Notes: generated by a model not told the origin, from the sequence alone. Counted from the stretch's first letter, positions 38,759 through 48,601 are shown. The stretch: 64,000 nucleotides of DNA from Bradyrhizobium sp. WD16 (GCF_024181725.1 NZ_CP028908.1:124001-188000), one strand, 5' to 3'. A program made the numbers and translations.

Positions 38759-39937
38759 TCAGCGCTCGTTCGCCGGCAGGACGAAGACCTGGCCCGGATA
38801 GATCCGATCGGGGTTGCGGATCTGGTCGCGATTGGCCTTGTAGATGACCGCGTATCGCGCGCCCTCGCCGTAAGTGAGCCGGCTGATGCGCCAGAGGCTG
38901 TCGCCGCGGGTGACGGTCGTGGTGGTGATCTTCGGTACGACCACGGCGGATGGCGATGGCGGTGCCGCGGGCGCGGTGTCGATCGCCGCCGCGATCTTCG
39001 GCTGCTGCGAGGCAGCGTTGTCCTGGCGCTTCGCGGCAGCGGACTGCGCGGGCACCGAACTGGTGACGGCGACTGTGTCCGGTGCGTTGAACGACACTTC
39101 GGCGCGCGAGCGGACAGCGCCGGACTTGGGCTCCACGTCATCGAGACGCACGCGATATTTGCCGGGCGCGACGCCTTCCTTGATCGTGAAGGCGAAGTGC
39201 CCTTCGGCATCGGCCGTCGCCGCGGCGAGGAAACTGTCGTTAAGATAGAGCCGGACGGCGGCCCCCGCCGACGAGTGCCCACTGACATGTAGCTTGCCGC
39301 CCGCCTCGGTCTCGACTGCCTCCACCACCACCGCACCTCGCATCGGCGTTGCAGTGGCCAGCTGCGACAGCACCACGCTGGGCTTGTCCGGCGTCATCAG
39401 CGCAACAACAGGCTTGTCCTGCCCCTTGGCCTCGAGCGCCACCGCAACGCTTTGTTTGGACGTCACCTGGCTGCCGTCCCGCCGCGTCGATCGCAGCGTC
39501 AATTCGTAATTACCGGGCGGCAGCGGTCGCGGCACCATGGCGAACTGCCCGGATCGATCCGCGACCACCCGATCATGCGGCTCACCATTGCGCAGCAGTT
39601 CGATCGTCGCGCCCGGCGCAGCCCTGCCTGCGATCACGGCTTCCCCCGTCGGCTCGATACGGGCGACGTCGAAGGCGGGGACGCCGTCGTCGGATTTTGC
39701 CGGCGCCGGCGATCCGTCCAGGGCGGAGGCCAGTGCATCGGCCTGCGCCTTTGCTGATTTGAGCGCAGCCGCTCCCCCGCCGCTTTCGCTCGCGGCCTTC
39801 GGTGCGGCGGTCACGGTCGTTTGCGGGACCGGCGGTTCGCGGCGGACCTGCTGGAAGGCGACGACGAGGCCGGCGCCTGCGACGGCGACAACCGCGAGGT
39901 AAGGCAGAGCGATGCGGCTCATCGATGCGGCAATCAT
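38759..39937 (-). CDS. LysM-domain envelope protein
   Basis: The protein has 392 residues (or 387 from the second ATG at 39922). One N-terminal membrane anchor (about 10-28) is followed by a disordered Ala-rich stretch, two Ig-like/adhesin beta repeats (about 95-170 and 200-275), another Ala/Pro linker, and a C-terminal LysM (about 338-388: TVTRGDSLWRISRLTYGEG...IYPGQVFVLP). It should tether to peptidoglycan in the periplasm. This arrangement is common in Bradyrhizobium relatives. Convergent with the RTX gene. Confidence 0.9.
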   Translation of the reverse strand: MIAASMSRIALPYLAVVAVAGAGLVVAFQQVRREPPVPQTTVTAAPKAASESGGGAAALKSAKAQADALASALDGSPAPAKSDDGVPAFDVARIEPTGEAVIAGRAAPGATIELLRNGEPHDRVVADRSGQFAMVPRPLPPGNYELTLRSTRRDGSQVTSKQSVAVALEAKGQDKPVVALMTPDKPSVVLSQLATATPMRGAVVVEAVETEAGGKLHVSGHSSAGAAVRLYLNDSFLAAATADAEGHFAFTIKEGVAPGKYRVRLDDVEPKSGAVRSRAEVSFNAPDTVAVTSSVPAQSAAAKRQDNAASQQPKIAAAIDTAPAAPPSPSAVVVPKITTTTVTRGDSLWRISRLTYGEGARYAVIYKANRDQIRNPDRIYPGQVFVLPANER

Positions 39938-40076
39938 GGCGGACTCTTTCCGTCGAACAGATTGTCGGTTCCGGCCAGAGACTGCCCCTGTTTGTTCCGC
40001 CCATCAAGCCTGCCGTAAGCTCAATCAGGCCGACAGGTTCCACTGCGCTGCAGTGCCGAAGACGCAGCGGCATGCG

Positions 40077-40979
40077 TCAAACCTCAGTCGACACGCCGGT
40101 GAGAAACTCCCCGATACGTGCGATCGCCTGATGGGCCTCTGGTATCACCGGCACGAACAGCTGCCAGACATGGGGCATCCGCGGCCAGACCTCGAGCCGG
40201 CTGCACGGATTGGCCGCCTGCAATCTCTTCGCCATGCGGACAGCATCGTCCCTGAGGATTTCATCGCTGCCGACCTGGATCAGCACCGGCGGCAGGCCGG
40301 CCGGATCACCGTAAAGCGGCGAGGCATAAGGCGTGCGCGGGTCGGCCCCGGCAAGGTAATACTGCGCGAACTCCGGCAAGTCGTCGACGTTCATCATCGG
40401 ATCGGCCGCAGCGTTATCGGTCAGCGACCGCCCAGTCAGCGTGAGGTCCGTCCAGGGCGACAGCGCCACGGCGGCGGTCGGCGACCGTGCGCCATCGTCG
40501 CGCAGTTTCAACAGCAGGGCGAGCGCCAGCCCACCTCCAGCCGAATCTCCCATCATCAGAAGCGCCCCCGTCTGCGGCGTCCTGTCGGCCAGATGACGAT
40601 GGGCCTCGACCGCGTCTTCGAGCGCCGCGGGAAAGGGATGCTCCGGCGCCAGACGATAATCGAGCACCCAAACCACGGCACGTGCCGCATCGGCAATCCG
40701 CCAGGTGAAGTGCCGGTAATGAGCCGGCGCGCCGGAGATATAGCCCCCGCCATGCAGATAAAGCAGGTTTCGAAACGGCCGCGACGCCGGCATCGTCACC
40801 TGAACGAAGCTGAGCCGGCCGGCTTGGATCTCAACCGTCTTGCAGCGGGCCGGTGGCGGCGGCACCAGCCGCTCCATCTCGCGCATGTCGCGCCGCCAGC
40901 CCTCGACATCCAGCTGATGACTGCGCCGTTTGATGAACAGGCGAATGCCGAGGCGCAGCAGTTCGGCGCGCAGGCTCAT
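40077..40979 (-). CDS. HSL-family alpha/beta hydrolase (esterase/lipase)
   Basis: The protein has 300 residues. It has the oxyanion motif HGGG (76-79), the nucleophile in GDSAGGG (S146), an aspartate in LIQVGSDEILRDDA, and a histidine in RMPHVWQLF, the full triad of hormone-sensitive-lipase-type esterases. No signal peptide. It is the last gene of a four-gene operon, 15 bp after the ABC ATPase, so it probably processes an acylated compound linked to that transporter. Confidence 0.93.
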   Translation of the reverse strand: MSLRAELLRLGIRLFIKRRSHQLDVEGWRRDMREMERLVPPPPARCKTVEIQAGRLSFVQVTMPASRPFRNLLYLHGGGYISGAPAHYRHFTWRIADAARAVVWVLDYRLAPEHPFPAALEDAVEAHRHLADRTPQTGALLMMGDSAGGGLALALLLKLRDDGARSPTAAVALSPWTDLTLTGRSLTDNAAADPMMNVDDLPEFAQYYLAGADPRTPYASPLYGDPAGLPPVLIQVGSDEILRDDAVRMAKRLQAANPCSRLEVWPRMPHVWQLFVPVIPEAHQAIARIGEFLTGVSTEV

Positions 40980-40994
40980 GGCGTTCGTCTCCGC

Positions 40995-41729
40995 TCAGCG
41001 TCCTAAGGCGGCCGTCCTCGGCATCGGCGCCCGCTCGGGCCCGCCCGGCCGCTCGTCGATCAGGCGGCCGTCCTCGATTTCGATGATGCGATCAGCGAAT
41101 GGCACGATCCGCGGATCATGGGTCACGACGAGGACCGCCCGCCCCCGGTCATGCGCCATTGCGCCCAGGATTCCCATGATCGCCTGTCCGTTGCGGGCAT
41201 CGAGCGCCGAGGTCGGCTCGTCAGCGAGAATAACGGAAAGATCGGCGACGATGGCGCGCGCGATCGCGACCCGTTGCTGCTCGCCGCCGCTGAGCGCGCG
41301 CGGCAGCGATTTCACCTTGTGCTCGAGCCCGACGGTCTTCAGCGCCTCGCGCGCCTTCTCCGCAGCCTTGCCGCCGCGCTCGCCGCGGATATCGAGGGCG
41401 AGCTGGACGTTTTGCGTGGCGGTGAGCGTCGGAAAGAGGTGATAGGACTGGAAGACGAAGCCGATATGATCGCGACGAATTCCAGCCAGCCTCTCGGTGT
41501 CTGCGTCGGCAGTCAGGATACCGCCCACGGTAACGCTGCCCGCAGTCGGCGCCAGCATACAGCCCAGGATCAGCAGCAGCGTCGTCTTGCCGCTGCCGGA
41601 GGGGCCCATCAGCAGCGTCAGCTCGCCGCGCCTGAGCGAGAGGTCGACACCGCGCAGCGCCTGCACCTCGCCGGCGCCGCTCCCCAGCGTCTTGCTCACC
41701 GCCATTGCTTCGATGACCACTTCGCTCAT
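40995..41729 (-). CDS. ABC transporter ATP-binding protein (DevA/LolD/MacB type)
   Basis: From the ATG at 41729 the protein has 244 residues. It has Walker A GPSGSGKTT, Q-loop FVFQSYHLFPTLTA, signature ALSGGEQQRVAIARAI, Walker B VILADEPTSALD and H-loop VVTHDP. The ATG overlaps the permease stop by four bases (ATGA), so the two are translationally coupled. It energises the FtsX-type permease. Confidence 0.95.
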   Translation of the reverse strand: MSEVVIEAMAVSKTLGSGAGEVQALRGVDLSLRRGELTLLMGPSGSGKTTLLLILGCMLAPTAGSVTVGGILTADADTERLAGIRRDHIGFVFQSYHLFPTLTATQNVQLALDIRGERGGKAAEKAREALKTVGLEHKVKSLPRALSGGEQQRVAIARAIVADLSVILADEPTSALDARNGQAIMGILGAMAHDRGRAVLVVTHDPRIVPFADRIIEIEDGRLIDERPGGPERAPMPRTAALGR

Positions 41730-42859
41730 CGCATGAATACCCTCGCCGGATCGATGCGCACGACGCGGAAGATGGCGCCGATTGCCGAAACCACGCACAT
41801 CACCAGGGTCAGAACGCCGAGGCCGACCACCAGCCAGGGCGTGATGACGATCGGCAACGCACTCTTCTCGGTCATCTCGACGACCACTGCACCGATGCCG
41901 GCGGCGAGGCAGAACCCGATCACCGCATTGATCAGCGCCTGATAGATGATGACCTTGTAGATATAGCCATTGGACGAGCCCATGGCGCGCAAGGTGGCGA
42001 ATTCGCTCAGATGATCCTTGGTGCTGGAATAGAGGGTCTGCGCGACGATGACAGTGCCGACGACAACGCCGAGCAGGGCACCGGCAAACAGCGCCGCACC
42101 GGCACCCGTTCCGAACAGCCAGAAGGAGCGGCTGCGGCTGCGAAATTCCCTGGGCGTGAGAACCTCGGCGTCACCGATCCGGCCGCGGATCGCCTGCAGC
42201 ACCGCATCGCGATCGGCACCGTCCTTCAGGCGCACCAAAAGACTGCTGGCCCGATCCGTCGGCGTCCCGGTGTAGGTACGGGCGGCCTTGAGGTCGACGA
42301 AGACGTAGGGCGTGGTGGTGAAGGAGCGGATGCCGTCGGTGACCGCGGCGACGCGCACGCGGCGGCCGCGGACCTCCGCCACCGACCCGATACCGGCGGC
42401 GCCGAGCCGTTCGAAATACGACCGGTCAACCGCAACGGCGCCCCGTTCGGCCAGCGCCTGCGTGCTGCCTTCGACCAGGTTCCAGGGCTGCAGACCACCG
42501 TCGCGCAAGTCGGCCCCGACGATGAAGACGGGTGTCATCTCGCCACTTTCGAGTCGCCAGTCCGAGAAGCCGATGACGAGCGGAATCACCGTCGCAACGC
42601 CGTCGGTCGAGGCGACACGCTCGCGCAGTTTGATATCGAGCAGGGAGGGATCCTCGAAACATTTTGCATTTTTCGGCACCACCCACAGCTCCGTCGAGGC
42701 GTGGTCGATCATGGTCGTGACCATGTGACCGAAGCCGAGGAACAATCCCATCTGGACAAGGACCAGCACCGCCGCGAAGACGATCCCGACCATGGTGGCA
42801 ATGAAGCGCAGCCGGTCGTGAAACAGGTTGCGCGACGCGAGCGTCAGTTGCAGCGACAT
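41726..42859 (-). CDS. FtsX/DevC-family ABC permease
   Basis: From the ATG at 42859 the protein has 377 residues. It has the MacB/DevC layout: one N-terminal helix (about 20-45), a large periplasmic domain (about 46-255), and three C-terminal helices forming the FtsX core (EFATLRAMGSSNGYIYKVII then ...FRVVRIDPARVF). The start matches DevC proteins (LASRNLFHDRLRFIATMVGI). DevC normally works with a DevB/HlyD-type adaptor, which is absent from the operon. It probably handles a lipid or envelope substrate rather than importing solutes. Confidence 0.92.
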   Translation of the reverse strand: MSLQLTLASRNLFHDRLRFIATMVGIVFAAVLVLVQMGLFLGFGHMVTTMIDHASTELWVVPKNAKCFEDPSLLDIKLRERVASTDGVATVIPLVIGFSDWRLESGEMTPVFIVGADLRDGGLQPWNLVEGSTQALAERGAVAVDRSYFERLGAAGIGSVAEVRGRRVRVAAVTDGIRSFTTTPYVFVDLKAARTYTGTPTDRASSLLVRLKDGADRDAVLQAIRGRIGDAEVLTPREFRSRSRSFWLFGTGAGAALFAGALLGVVVGTVIVAQTLYSSTKDHLSEFATLRAMGSSNGYIYKVIIYQALINAVIGFCLAAGIGAVVVEMTEKSALPIVITPWLVVGLGVLTLVMCVVSAIGAIFRVVRIDPARVFMR

Positions 42860-42885
42860 GGTGCCATCCTCTATCGCCTCTCGCC

Positions 42886-44169
42886 CTATCGCCGTTGCTC
42901 CGCCACCGCCCGCTTGCCGGGCCCCAGGGCACGGCGCGAGGCGAGCGCTGTTGAACCGACACACAAGAGCCAGCTCAGCGCCAGCGCGCCAGCGAAGACG
43001 ATGGCTGCTTTGGCGACGGCGCCGAGCGCAATGCCGAGCATGGCATATTGCAGCCAGACCACGAAGATGTAGTGCACGAGATAGATGCCGTAGGCATTGG
43101 ACGACAGGCTGTCGAGCACCGGGTGGCGCCACTGCATCAGCCGCAGACAGAACGCGAGCAGGAAGAAGACGCCGGTCGCACAGGCGAGCGGAAAGGCGAA
43201 CGCCGCGGCCAGGCGGTAGACCATCGGGCTCGCCGACCAGTCCGGCATCGTCAGCGAGGTCAACCCGCCCCAGGCCGCGAAGCCGGCGACGGCCGCCGCA
43301 AGCCAGGCGAGCCAATGCTGTGCGAGCGGGCCTCCAGGGCGCAGCAGACCGCCATCGGCGCCATTGCTGCCGATGGCGACGCCCGCCAAGAAGTAGACAA
43401 CATAGTGCAACGGCCGGCTCAGCTGGACCGAAAATGGTCCGATTGTGGTCCAGTCCCAAGGGCTGAAGATCATCGCCAGCGGCACGTAGGCGAGCATCGA
43501 CAGCACAACGACGCCGATGACGAAGGCGAGCGGACGGTCGCTGAACCGCGCGGCAAGGTCCGACATGGCCCTTTCCCAATGCGGCGCCAGCGCGTGAAGC
43601 CCGGCCGCGAGCGCGCTCAGGACGAAGAGCTGCCACAAGAACCATGCCGGCCCCGATGGCCACATCGGCAGCGCCAGCCACTGTTGCGAGAAGGTGAGTG
43701 GTGCAGGATCGACTGCGGTCGCGAGATAGGAAGCGTAATAGGCAATCGGGCTAAGGACGGCGACGGCGAACAGAAATGGCAAACCGATCCGTCGCCAGCG
43801 ATCCGACAGATAGTTGAGGCTTCCCCTTCGGTTGAGACTTGCTGGCGCGAACACCCCCGCAAGGAAGAACATCAGTGACATGAGGCTGACGTCCTGCCAC
43901 GCGCAGAACAGGTCGAAGCCAAACCAGCGCTGATGATCGAGAATTGGAAATGCCACCCAGCGGTAGGGCGCGAGGTCGAAAGGAAATGGTTCTCGTGGCT
44001 GCGATACGAGGTAGGATAGCACTGAATGAAACGCCACCACGATAACAATGACCACTGCGCGCAGGTTACTTAAGGAAAGGTTGGCGCGAGAGGTCACGGA
44101 GCACCCGTTCGGCTTGGCGATCGGGAACCAAACCAGCAACGGGCGTCCTGGTTCCAGTGCGGTGCTCAA
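42886..44169 (-). CDS. Acyltransferase-3 family membrane protein, first gene of the ABC operon
   Basis: The protein has 427 residues with about ten membrane helices. It has the acyltransferase-3 features: an N-terminal helix ending in VVIVIVVAFHSVLSYL with the key histidine, DLFCAWQDVSLMSLMFFLAG, the arginine-bearing YLSDRWRRIGLPFLFAV, and SSNAYGIYLVHYIFVVWLQY near the end. It would O-acylate a glycan or lipid at the inner membrane. It lies 26 bp before the permease gene and begins the operon. The 231 bp before it (to 44400) hold its promoter and no other gene. Confidence 0.9.
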   Translation of the reverse strand: MSTALEPGRPLLVWFPIAKPNGCSVTSRANLSLSNLRAVVIVIVVAFHSVLSYLVSQPREPFPFDLAPYRWVAFPILDHQRWFGFDLFCAWQDVSLMSLMFFLAGVFAPASLNRRGSLNYLSDRWRRIGLPFLFAVAVLSPIAYYASYLATAVDPAPLTFSQQWLALPMWPSGPAWFLWQLFVLSALAAGLHALAPHWERAMSDLAARFSDRPLAFVIGVVVLSMLAYVPLAMIFSPWDWTTIGPFSVQLSRPLHYVVYFLAGVAIGSNGADGGLLRPGGPLAQHWLAWLAAAVAGFAAWGGLTSLTMPDWSASPMVYRLAAAFAFPLACATGVFFLLAFCLRLMQWRHPVLDSLSSNAYGIYLVHYIFVVWLQYAMLGIALGAVAKAAIVFAGALALSWLLCVGSTALASRRALGPGKRAVAEQRR

Positions 44170-44400
44170 TTAGACGGGATAACGGGGGAGAGGGATGACA
44201 GGGCGGGGTCTCGACGGCTTTGGCAGCACTTTTAGCCGCCGTTCCCGACCAGCGCGTCCGCTACACCGGTTCGCTGCAGCGGTCCGAGGCGCGCGCCGCC
44301 TTTCACCCGAATTGAACTGACTTCTCCGGGGTACATCGCGCGCCATCAGAATGGCCTCCGGCGTTTGGCATGCCCGATCGAGCCGGACGACCACCCACGG

Positions 44401-45819
44401 TTACGCCGTGATCTGCGCCACACGAAGGTTGTTGGTCGTGCCCGCCTGGCCGAACGGAATGCCCGAGACGATCACGATGTACTGGCCTTGGCGGGCAAGC
44501 CCTTCGCGCGCGGCAGTCCCGACCGCCGTCGCCACCATTTCTTCGTAGGAGGTGACGTCGGCCGAGTGCACGCAATGCGCTCCCCAGAGCAGGCCCATGC
44601 GACGGGCGACGGCAAGATCCGGCGTGATCGCAAGGATCGGCAGCCCCGGACGCTTGCGCGCGATCCGCGCCGCCGTCGTGCCGCTCGAGGTGAAGCCGAC
44701 GATGCATTTGGCACCGATTGCGCGGGCGAGCTCGGCCGCGGCAGCGGCCACGGCATGCGGCGGCGAGTCCTCGACCTCGGGATGTGTGGCGCGGACGAGC
44801 GACTGATAGAGCGCGTGACTCTCAGTGCTGCGGATGATGCGATCCATGATCTCGACGGCTTCGACGGGATATTTGCCGCTCGCCGTCTCGGCTGAAAGCA
44901 TGACGGCGTCAGCTCCGTCATAGATCGCGGTGGCGACATCCGAGGCCTCGGCCCTCGTCGGCGTCGGCGCGTTGGTCATCGATTCCAGCATCTGCGTCGC
45001 CACGACCACCGGCTTGGCCGCGAGGCGGCAGGCCCGCACCAACTCCTTCTGGCGTCCGGGAACGTCCTCCTGCGGGATCTCGACACCAAGATCGCCGCGC
45101 GCGACCATCACGGCGTCCGACAGGCGGATAATGTCGTCGATCTCGTCGAGCGCCGCCGGCTTTTCGATCTTGGACATCACCCCGGCACGGCTTCCGATCA
45201 GCCCGCGCGCCTCGATGATGTCCGATGCCCGCTGAACGAAGGACAACGCCACCCAGTCGACGCCGAGCTTCAGGCCGAACTCGAGGTCGGCGCGATCCTT
45301 CGCCGTAAGTGGCGAAAGAGCGAGCACCGTTCCCGGCAGATTAACGCCCTTGCGGTTGGTGATCGGGCCACCCACCACGACCTTGGCCGTGAATTCATCA
45401 GTTCCGGGAGAGATGACGCGCACGCGCACCTTGCCATCATCGATCAACAGGTCGTGGCCGGGCGCAATGGCGGCGAAGACTTCGGGGTGGTTGAGCGGAA
45501 TCGCCGAGGCGTCGCCCTCGGCCTCGGTTCGCACAAAGCGCAATTCCTCCCCGGCTTCGACCTGGATGCGACCGTCGCGGACCGCGCCGATGCGGATCTT
45601 GGGACCCTGAAGGTCCTGCAGGATGCCAATCGGCCGGGCGACCGCCTCCTCGAGTTCGCGGATCGCCGCAAAGACCTTGGCATGATCGGCCTGCGCGCCG
45701 TGGCTGAAGTTCAGCCGGAACGTATCGACCCCAGCAAGAAACAGTGATTTCAGCGTGTCCGGGGACGAACTTGCCGGACCGACGGTCGCGATGATCTTGG
45801 CTCGGCGCTGGCGATGCAT
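44401..45819 (-). CDS. pyk: Pyruvate kinase
   Basis: From the ATG at 45819 (GGGAG ribosome site) the protein has 472 residues. It has RRAKIIATVGPASS, FRLNFSHG, DLQGPKIRIG, the active-site MSKIEKPAALDEID and VMVARGDLGVEIP, and the C-terminal SSGTTAARIARKRP. It makes pyruvate and ATP from phosphoenolpyruvate. The glycerate kinase gene ends 46 bp upstream on the same strand, so these are probably one transcript funnelling glycerate into pyruvate. Confidence 0.97.
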   Translation of the reverse strand: MHRQRRAKIIATVGPASSSPDTLKSLFLAGVDTFRLNFSHGAQADHAKVFAAIRELEEAVARPIGILQDLQGPKIRIGAVRDGRIQVEAGEELRFVRTEAEGDASAIPLNHPEVFAAIAPGHDLLIDDGKVRVRVISPGTDEFTAKVVVGGPITNRKGVNLPGTVLALSPLTAKDRADLEFGLKLGVDWVALSFVQRASDIIEARGLIGSRAGVMSKIEKPAALDEIDDIIRLSDAVMVARGDLGVEIPQEDVPGRQKELVRACRLAAKPVVVATQMLESMTNAPTPTRAEASDVATAIYDGADAVMLSAETASGKYPVEAVEIMDRIIRSTESHALYQSLVRATHPEVEDSPPHAVAAAAAELARAIGAKCIVGFTSSGTTAARIARKRPGLPILAITPDLAVARRMGLLWGAHCVHSADVTSYEEMVATAVGTAAREGLARQGQYIVIVSGIPFGQAGTTNNLRVAQITA

Positions 45820-45865
45820 GAGGAACTCCCAAGGTAAAGGCAATCAGGATCCGTTTGATGGATGG

Positions 45866-47146
45866 TCACGTGATCAGGATCGCGCGGATATCGTTGACGT
45901 TCGTAAGTGTCGGCCCGGTCTTCACAAGGTCGCCGATTCCCTTGAAGAACGTATAACTGTCGTGCCGTTCCAGGAAGTCCCGGGCCGACAGTGCCGCCGC
46001 CGCCCCCCTTGCCAACGTCGTCGGCGTGACGATGGCTCCAGCGGCATCTTCGGTGCCGTCGATGCCGTCGCTGTCGCCCGCGATGGCCCAGATCCGCGGA
46101 TGCCCACGCGCCGCGATAGCGAGGCTGAGCAGAAACTCTGTGTTCCGACCGCCGGCTCCGGCACCTTTGCTGCCGATGGTCACCGTCCCCTCGCCGCCCG
46201 ACAACAGCACCGCGGGAGCTGCAACCGGAAGGCCGTGCTGGCACACGGAGCGTGCGATCCCGAACAGCACGATCGCCATCTCGCGCGCCTCGCCTTCGAG
46301 CGCATCGCCCAGCACGAGCGGCATCACGCCAAAATCGCGGGCACGCGCCGCAGCGGCCGCAAGGGCGGCCCCGGGCGCCGCCACGATCCGAACATCCGGC
46401 GGCGGACTCTCCGGCGTCTTGTCCTCGGTTTTCAAGAGATGGTCGCGCACCGCCCGCGGCACCACCATCCCGTATCGGTCGAGAATGTCCAGAGCATCCT
46501 TGCTCTTGCTGATGTCGGGCACCGTCGGCCCCGAGGCGATCGCACCGGGATCGTCCCCCGGAACATCACTGATCACCAGCGTGATGACACGCGCCGGATA
46601 CGCCGCGTAAGCGAGGCGGCCGCCCTTGATCGCCGAGAGGTGCTTGCGGACCGTGTTCATCTCGCCAATCGTGGCGCCGCTGCGCAACAGGGCCGCATTC
46701 ACGGCCTGTTTGTCGGCCAGCGTCAGCCCGTCGGCTGGCGCCACCATCAGCGACGATCCGCCGCCGGAGATCAGGACAAGCACCAGATCTTCAGGCGAGA
46801 GCCCCTTGACCGCATCAAGGATGCGGCGCGCCGCTTCGACGCTGCTCTGGTCGGGCACCGGATGAGCCGCTTCCCGAATCTCGATCCGGCCGGCGTCGAC
46901 CGCATGGCCGTGGCGCGTGACGACGACGCCGCCCAGGTCGACATCAGGCCAGGCGGCATCGACCGCCGCGGCCATGGCCGCCGAGGCCTTGCCGGCGCCG
47001 ACGACGACACAGCGGCCCTTCGGCTTGCCGGGAAGATGTCGCAGCACTGCGGGGCCGGGAGCTGCGCTGGCGACCGCCGCATCGAAGATGGCGCGCAGCG
47101 TGGCCCTCGCCTGCTCGTCCTGCGAGAGTGCATCGGCATCGGTCAT
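45866..47146 (-). CDS. Glycerate 2-kinase, MOFRL family (GckA/TtuD type)
   Basis: The protein has 426 residues with the two-domain glycerate kinase fold: VVGAGKASAAMAAAVD, HPVPDQSSVEAARRIL, the ATP-site LISGGGSSLM, MNTVRKHLSAIKGGRLA, SDVPGDDPGAIASGPTVPD, and the MOFRL segment SGGEGTVTI...GAGGRNTEFLLSLA with GDSDGIDGTEDAAGA. It forms 2-phosphoglycerate from glycerate. Pairing with pyruvate kinase is typical of tartrate/hydroxypyruvate or glyoxylate routes. Confidence 0.95.
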   Translation of the reverse strand: MTDADALSQDEQARATLRAIFDAAVASAAPGPAVLRHLPGKPKGRCVVVGAGKASAAMAAAVDAAWPDVDLGGVVVTRHGHAVDAGRIEIREAAHPVPDQSSVEAARRILDAVKGLSPEDLVLVLISGGGSSLMVAPADGLTLADKQAVNAALLRSGATIGEMNTVRKHLSAIKGGRLAYAAYPARVITLVISDVPGDDPGAIASGPTVPDISKSKDALDILDRYGMVVPRAVRDHLLKTEDKTPESPPPDVRIVAAPGAALAAAAARARDFGVMPLVLGDALEGEAREMAIVLFGIARSVCQHGLPVAAPAVLLSGGEGTVTIGSKGAGAGGRNTEFLLSLAIAARGHPRIWAIAGDSDGIDGTEDAAGAIVTPTTLARGAAAALSARDFLERHDSYTFFKGIGDLVKTGPTLTNVNDIRAILIT

Positions 47147-47173
47147 GCGGCCCTTCCCCCGTCGATGAGCGAC

Positions 47174-47340
47174 CTAGTGTGGCGTCTTGCAATTGCCTAC
47201 CGCCTTTGCGGCCAATCTCTCGTAGGCAATTGCGAGACATAAGCCACACTAGCGCTTTGATTTTGCTAGTGTCCTTGTGTCTCCGAATGACCGTGCGAGC
47301 GTGAGGCAAATGGAGCGGTCATTCGGAGACAGGACACTAG
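47174..47340. repeat. Twin-hairpin element locus 5: complete B-A unit
   Basis: B hairpin 47174-47252, 13-bp spacer, A hairpin 47266-47340; both bounded by CTAGTG/CACTAG. In A the inner stem reads GAATGACCG with CGGTCATTC, while the copy at 5843 has GAATTACCG with CGGTAATTC: paired changes that keep the stem. It lies between the glycerate kinase start and the LysR gene's 3' end. Confidence 0.93.
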
Positions 47341-47452
47341 TCCAAAGGGGCCGCTTGTTCGAAGGACTCTACAGGCAACGGCAACCACCGCGCCAATGAC
47401 GATATTTCATCGCGATCATGCCGCAGCGGAATGAGCCCCGCGGCAAGCAGGG

Positions 47453-48355
47453 TCAGGCGCCGGCCGTGGCCGGCTCCACAAGGCCATGGGTGGCCTTCAG
47501 CACCGCCACCATCGCCTCGATCAGCGGGTCAGTGCTTCGCGTCTCGCTGTAAAGGAAGGAAAGCAGGCACGGGATCGGTGCGCCTTCGACGATCACCACC
47601 TCGCAGCGCGCCGCCGCGGGGCTCGCCAGCTCCTCGCGCATCAGGCACAGGCCGACGCCGGTTTTGACCAGACTGATCATCGAGGATTCCTGATCCGCCT
47701 CGATCACCGTGTTCTGCTTCAAGCCACGCCCCTCGAACAGCGACGCCTGGATCCGATATTGCGAGCTGTGCTCGGGCGTGCCGACCCAGGGCAAGGACGC
47801 CAGCGCCGGCCAGTCTGCATCGCGGATCCGCTCGGCCCACTGCACCGGCGCAACGACCACATAGGCGACTTTGCGTAATTCCAGCGCGACGATCCCTGGG
47901 TCATTACAGGGGCCGAGATAGAAGCCGGCATCGAGTTCGCCAGCGCCGACCATGTCAAGAATGCGTCCGGAAATGCCATGGACCAGCTTGATCTCGATCA
48001 GCGGATGGGCGTCGACCATGCTTGTGAGGAACTCGCCGAGCTTCAAGGATTCCGGATCGATGATCGTGCCGATTCGGACAGTGCCCGCGACCTTGCCCTT
48101 GAGGTGCTGGGCCGCCGTCACGAGCTCCGACGCATCCGAGAACGTCTTCTCGGCGTATGGCAGCAGCAGCTTGCCGGCCTGGCTGAGCACGACGCCGAAT
48201 GGCGTGCGCTCGAACAGGCTGACGCCGAGTTCGTCCTCCAGCGACCTGATCTGCTTGGAAACCGCCGGCTGGCTCAGGTGCAACTGCTCGGACGCCCGCG
48301 TGAGATGGCCGCAGCGCGCAACCGTGAGGAAGGTTCGAATCTGGTAGATCTCCAT
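47453..48355 (-). CDS. LysR-family transcriptional regulator
   Basis: The protein has 300 residues. An N-terminal winged helix-turn-helix (about 1-60: RASEQLHLSQPAVSKQIRSLEDELGVSLFER) is followed by a PBP-like effector domain. The target is not evident: the neighbour across the divergent gap is a TetR gene, and the gap is occupied by a D-C hairpin unit. The glycerate-kinase/pyk operon downstream on the same strand is a possible target. Confidence 0.93.
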   Translation of the reverse strand: MEIYQIRTFLTVARCGHLTRASEQLHLSQPAVSKQIRSLEDELGVSLFERTPFGVVLSQAGKLLLPYAEKTFSDASELVTAAQHLKGKVAGTVRIGTIIDPESLKLGEFLTSMVDAHPLIEIKLVHGISGRILDMVGAGELDAGFYLGPCNDPGIVALELRKVAYVVVAPVQWAERIRDADWPALASLPWVGTPEHSSQYRIQASLFEGRGLKQNTVIEADQESSMISLVKTGVGLCLMREELASPAAARCEVVIVEGAPIPCLLSFLYSETRSTDPLIEAMVAVLKATHGLVEPATAGA

Positions 48356-48407
48356 GGCGGCGGCATCCGAGTATTAAATCCCTAACTCCCCTAGCAAATT
48401 GACATTG

Positions 48408-48571
48408 CTAGTGTCCCGGTTCTAACGTTCGCATCCCTTTGCGGCGAGCGCTCATACGAACGTTAGAACCAAAGGGACACTAGCATAGTTATGATTCTAG
48501 TGCGGTGGATCTGACGCTCGTACGGCGAATTCGCTGCAATGCTGATACGAGCGTCAGATCCACCGCACTAG
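48408..48571. repeat. Twin-hairpin element locus 6: complete D-C unit
   Basis: D hairpin 48408-48483, 13-bp spacer (CATAGTTATGATT), C hairpin 48497-48571. D pairs around GGTTCTAACGTTCG/CGAACGTTAGAACC and C around GGATCTGACGCTCGTA/TACGAGCGTCAGATCC. This is the best-preserved D-C unit and fills most of the divergent gap between the LysR and TetR genes. Confidence 0.93.
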
Positions 48572-48601
48572 CCGTCGCCGGCCCGACGGGGCCTGCGCCT
48601 C

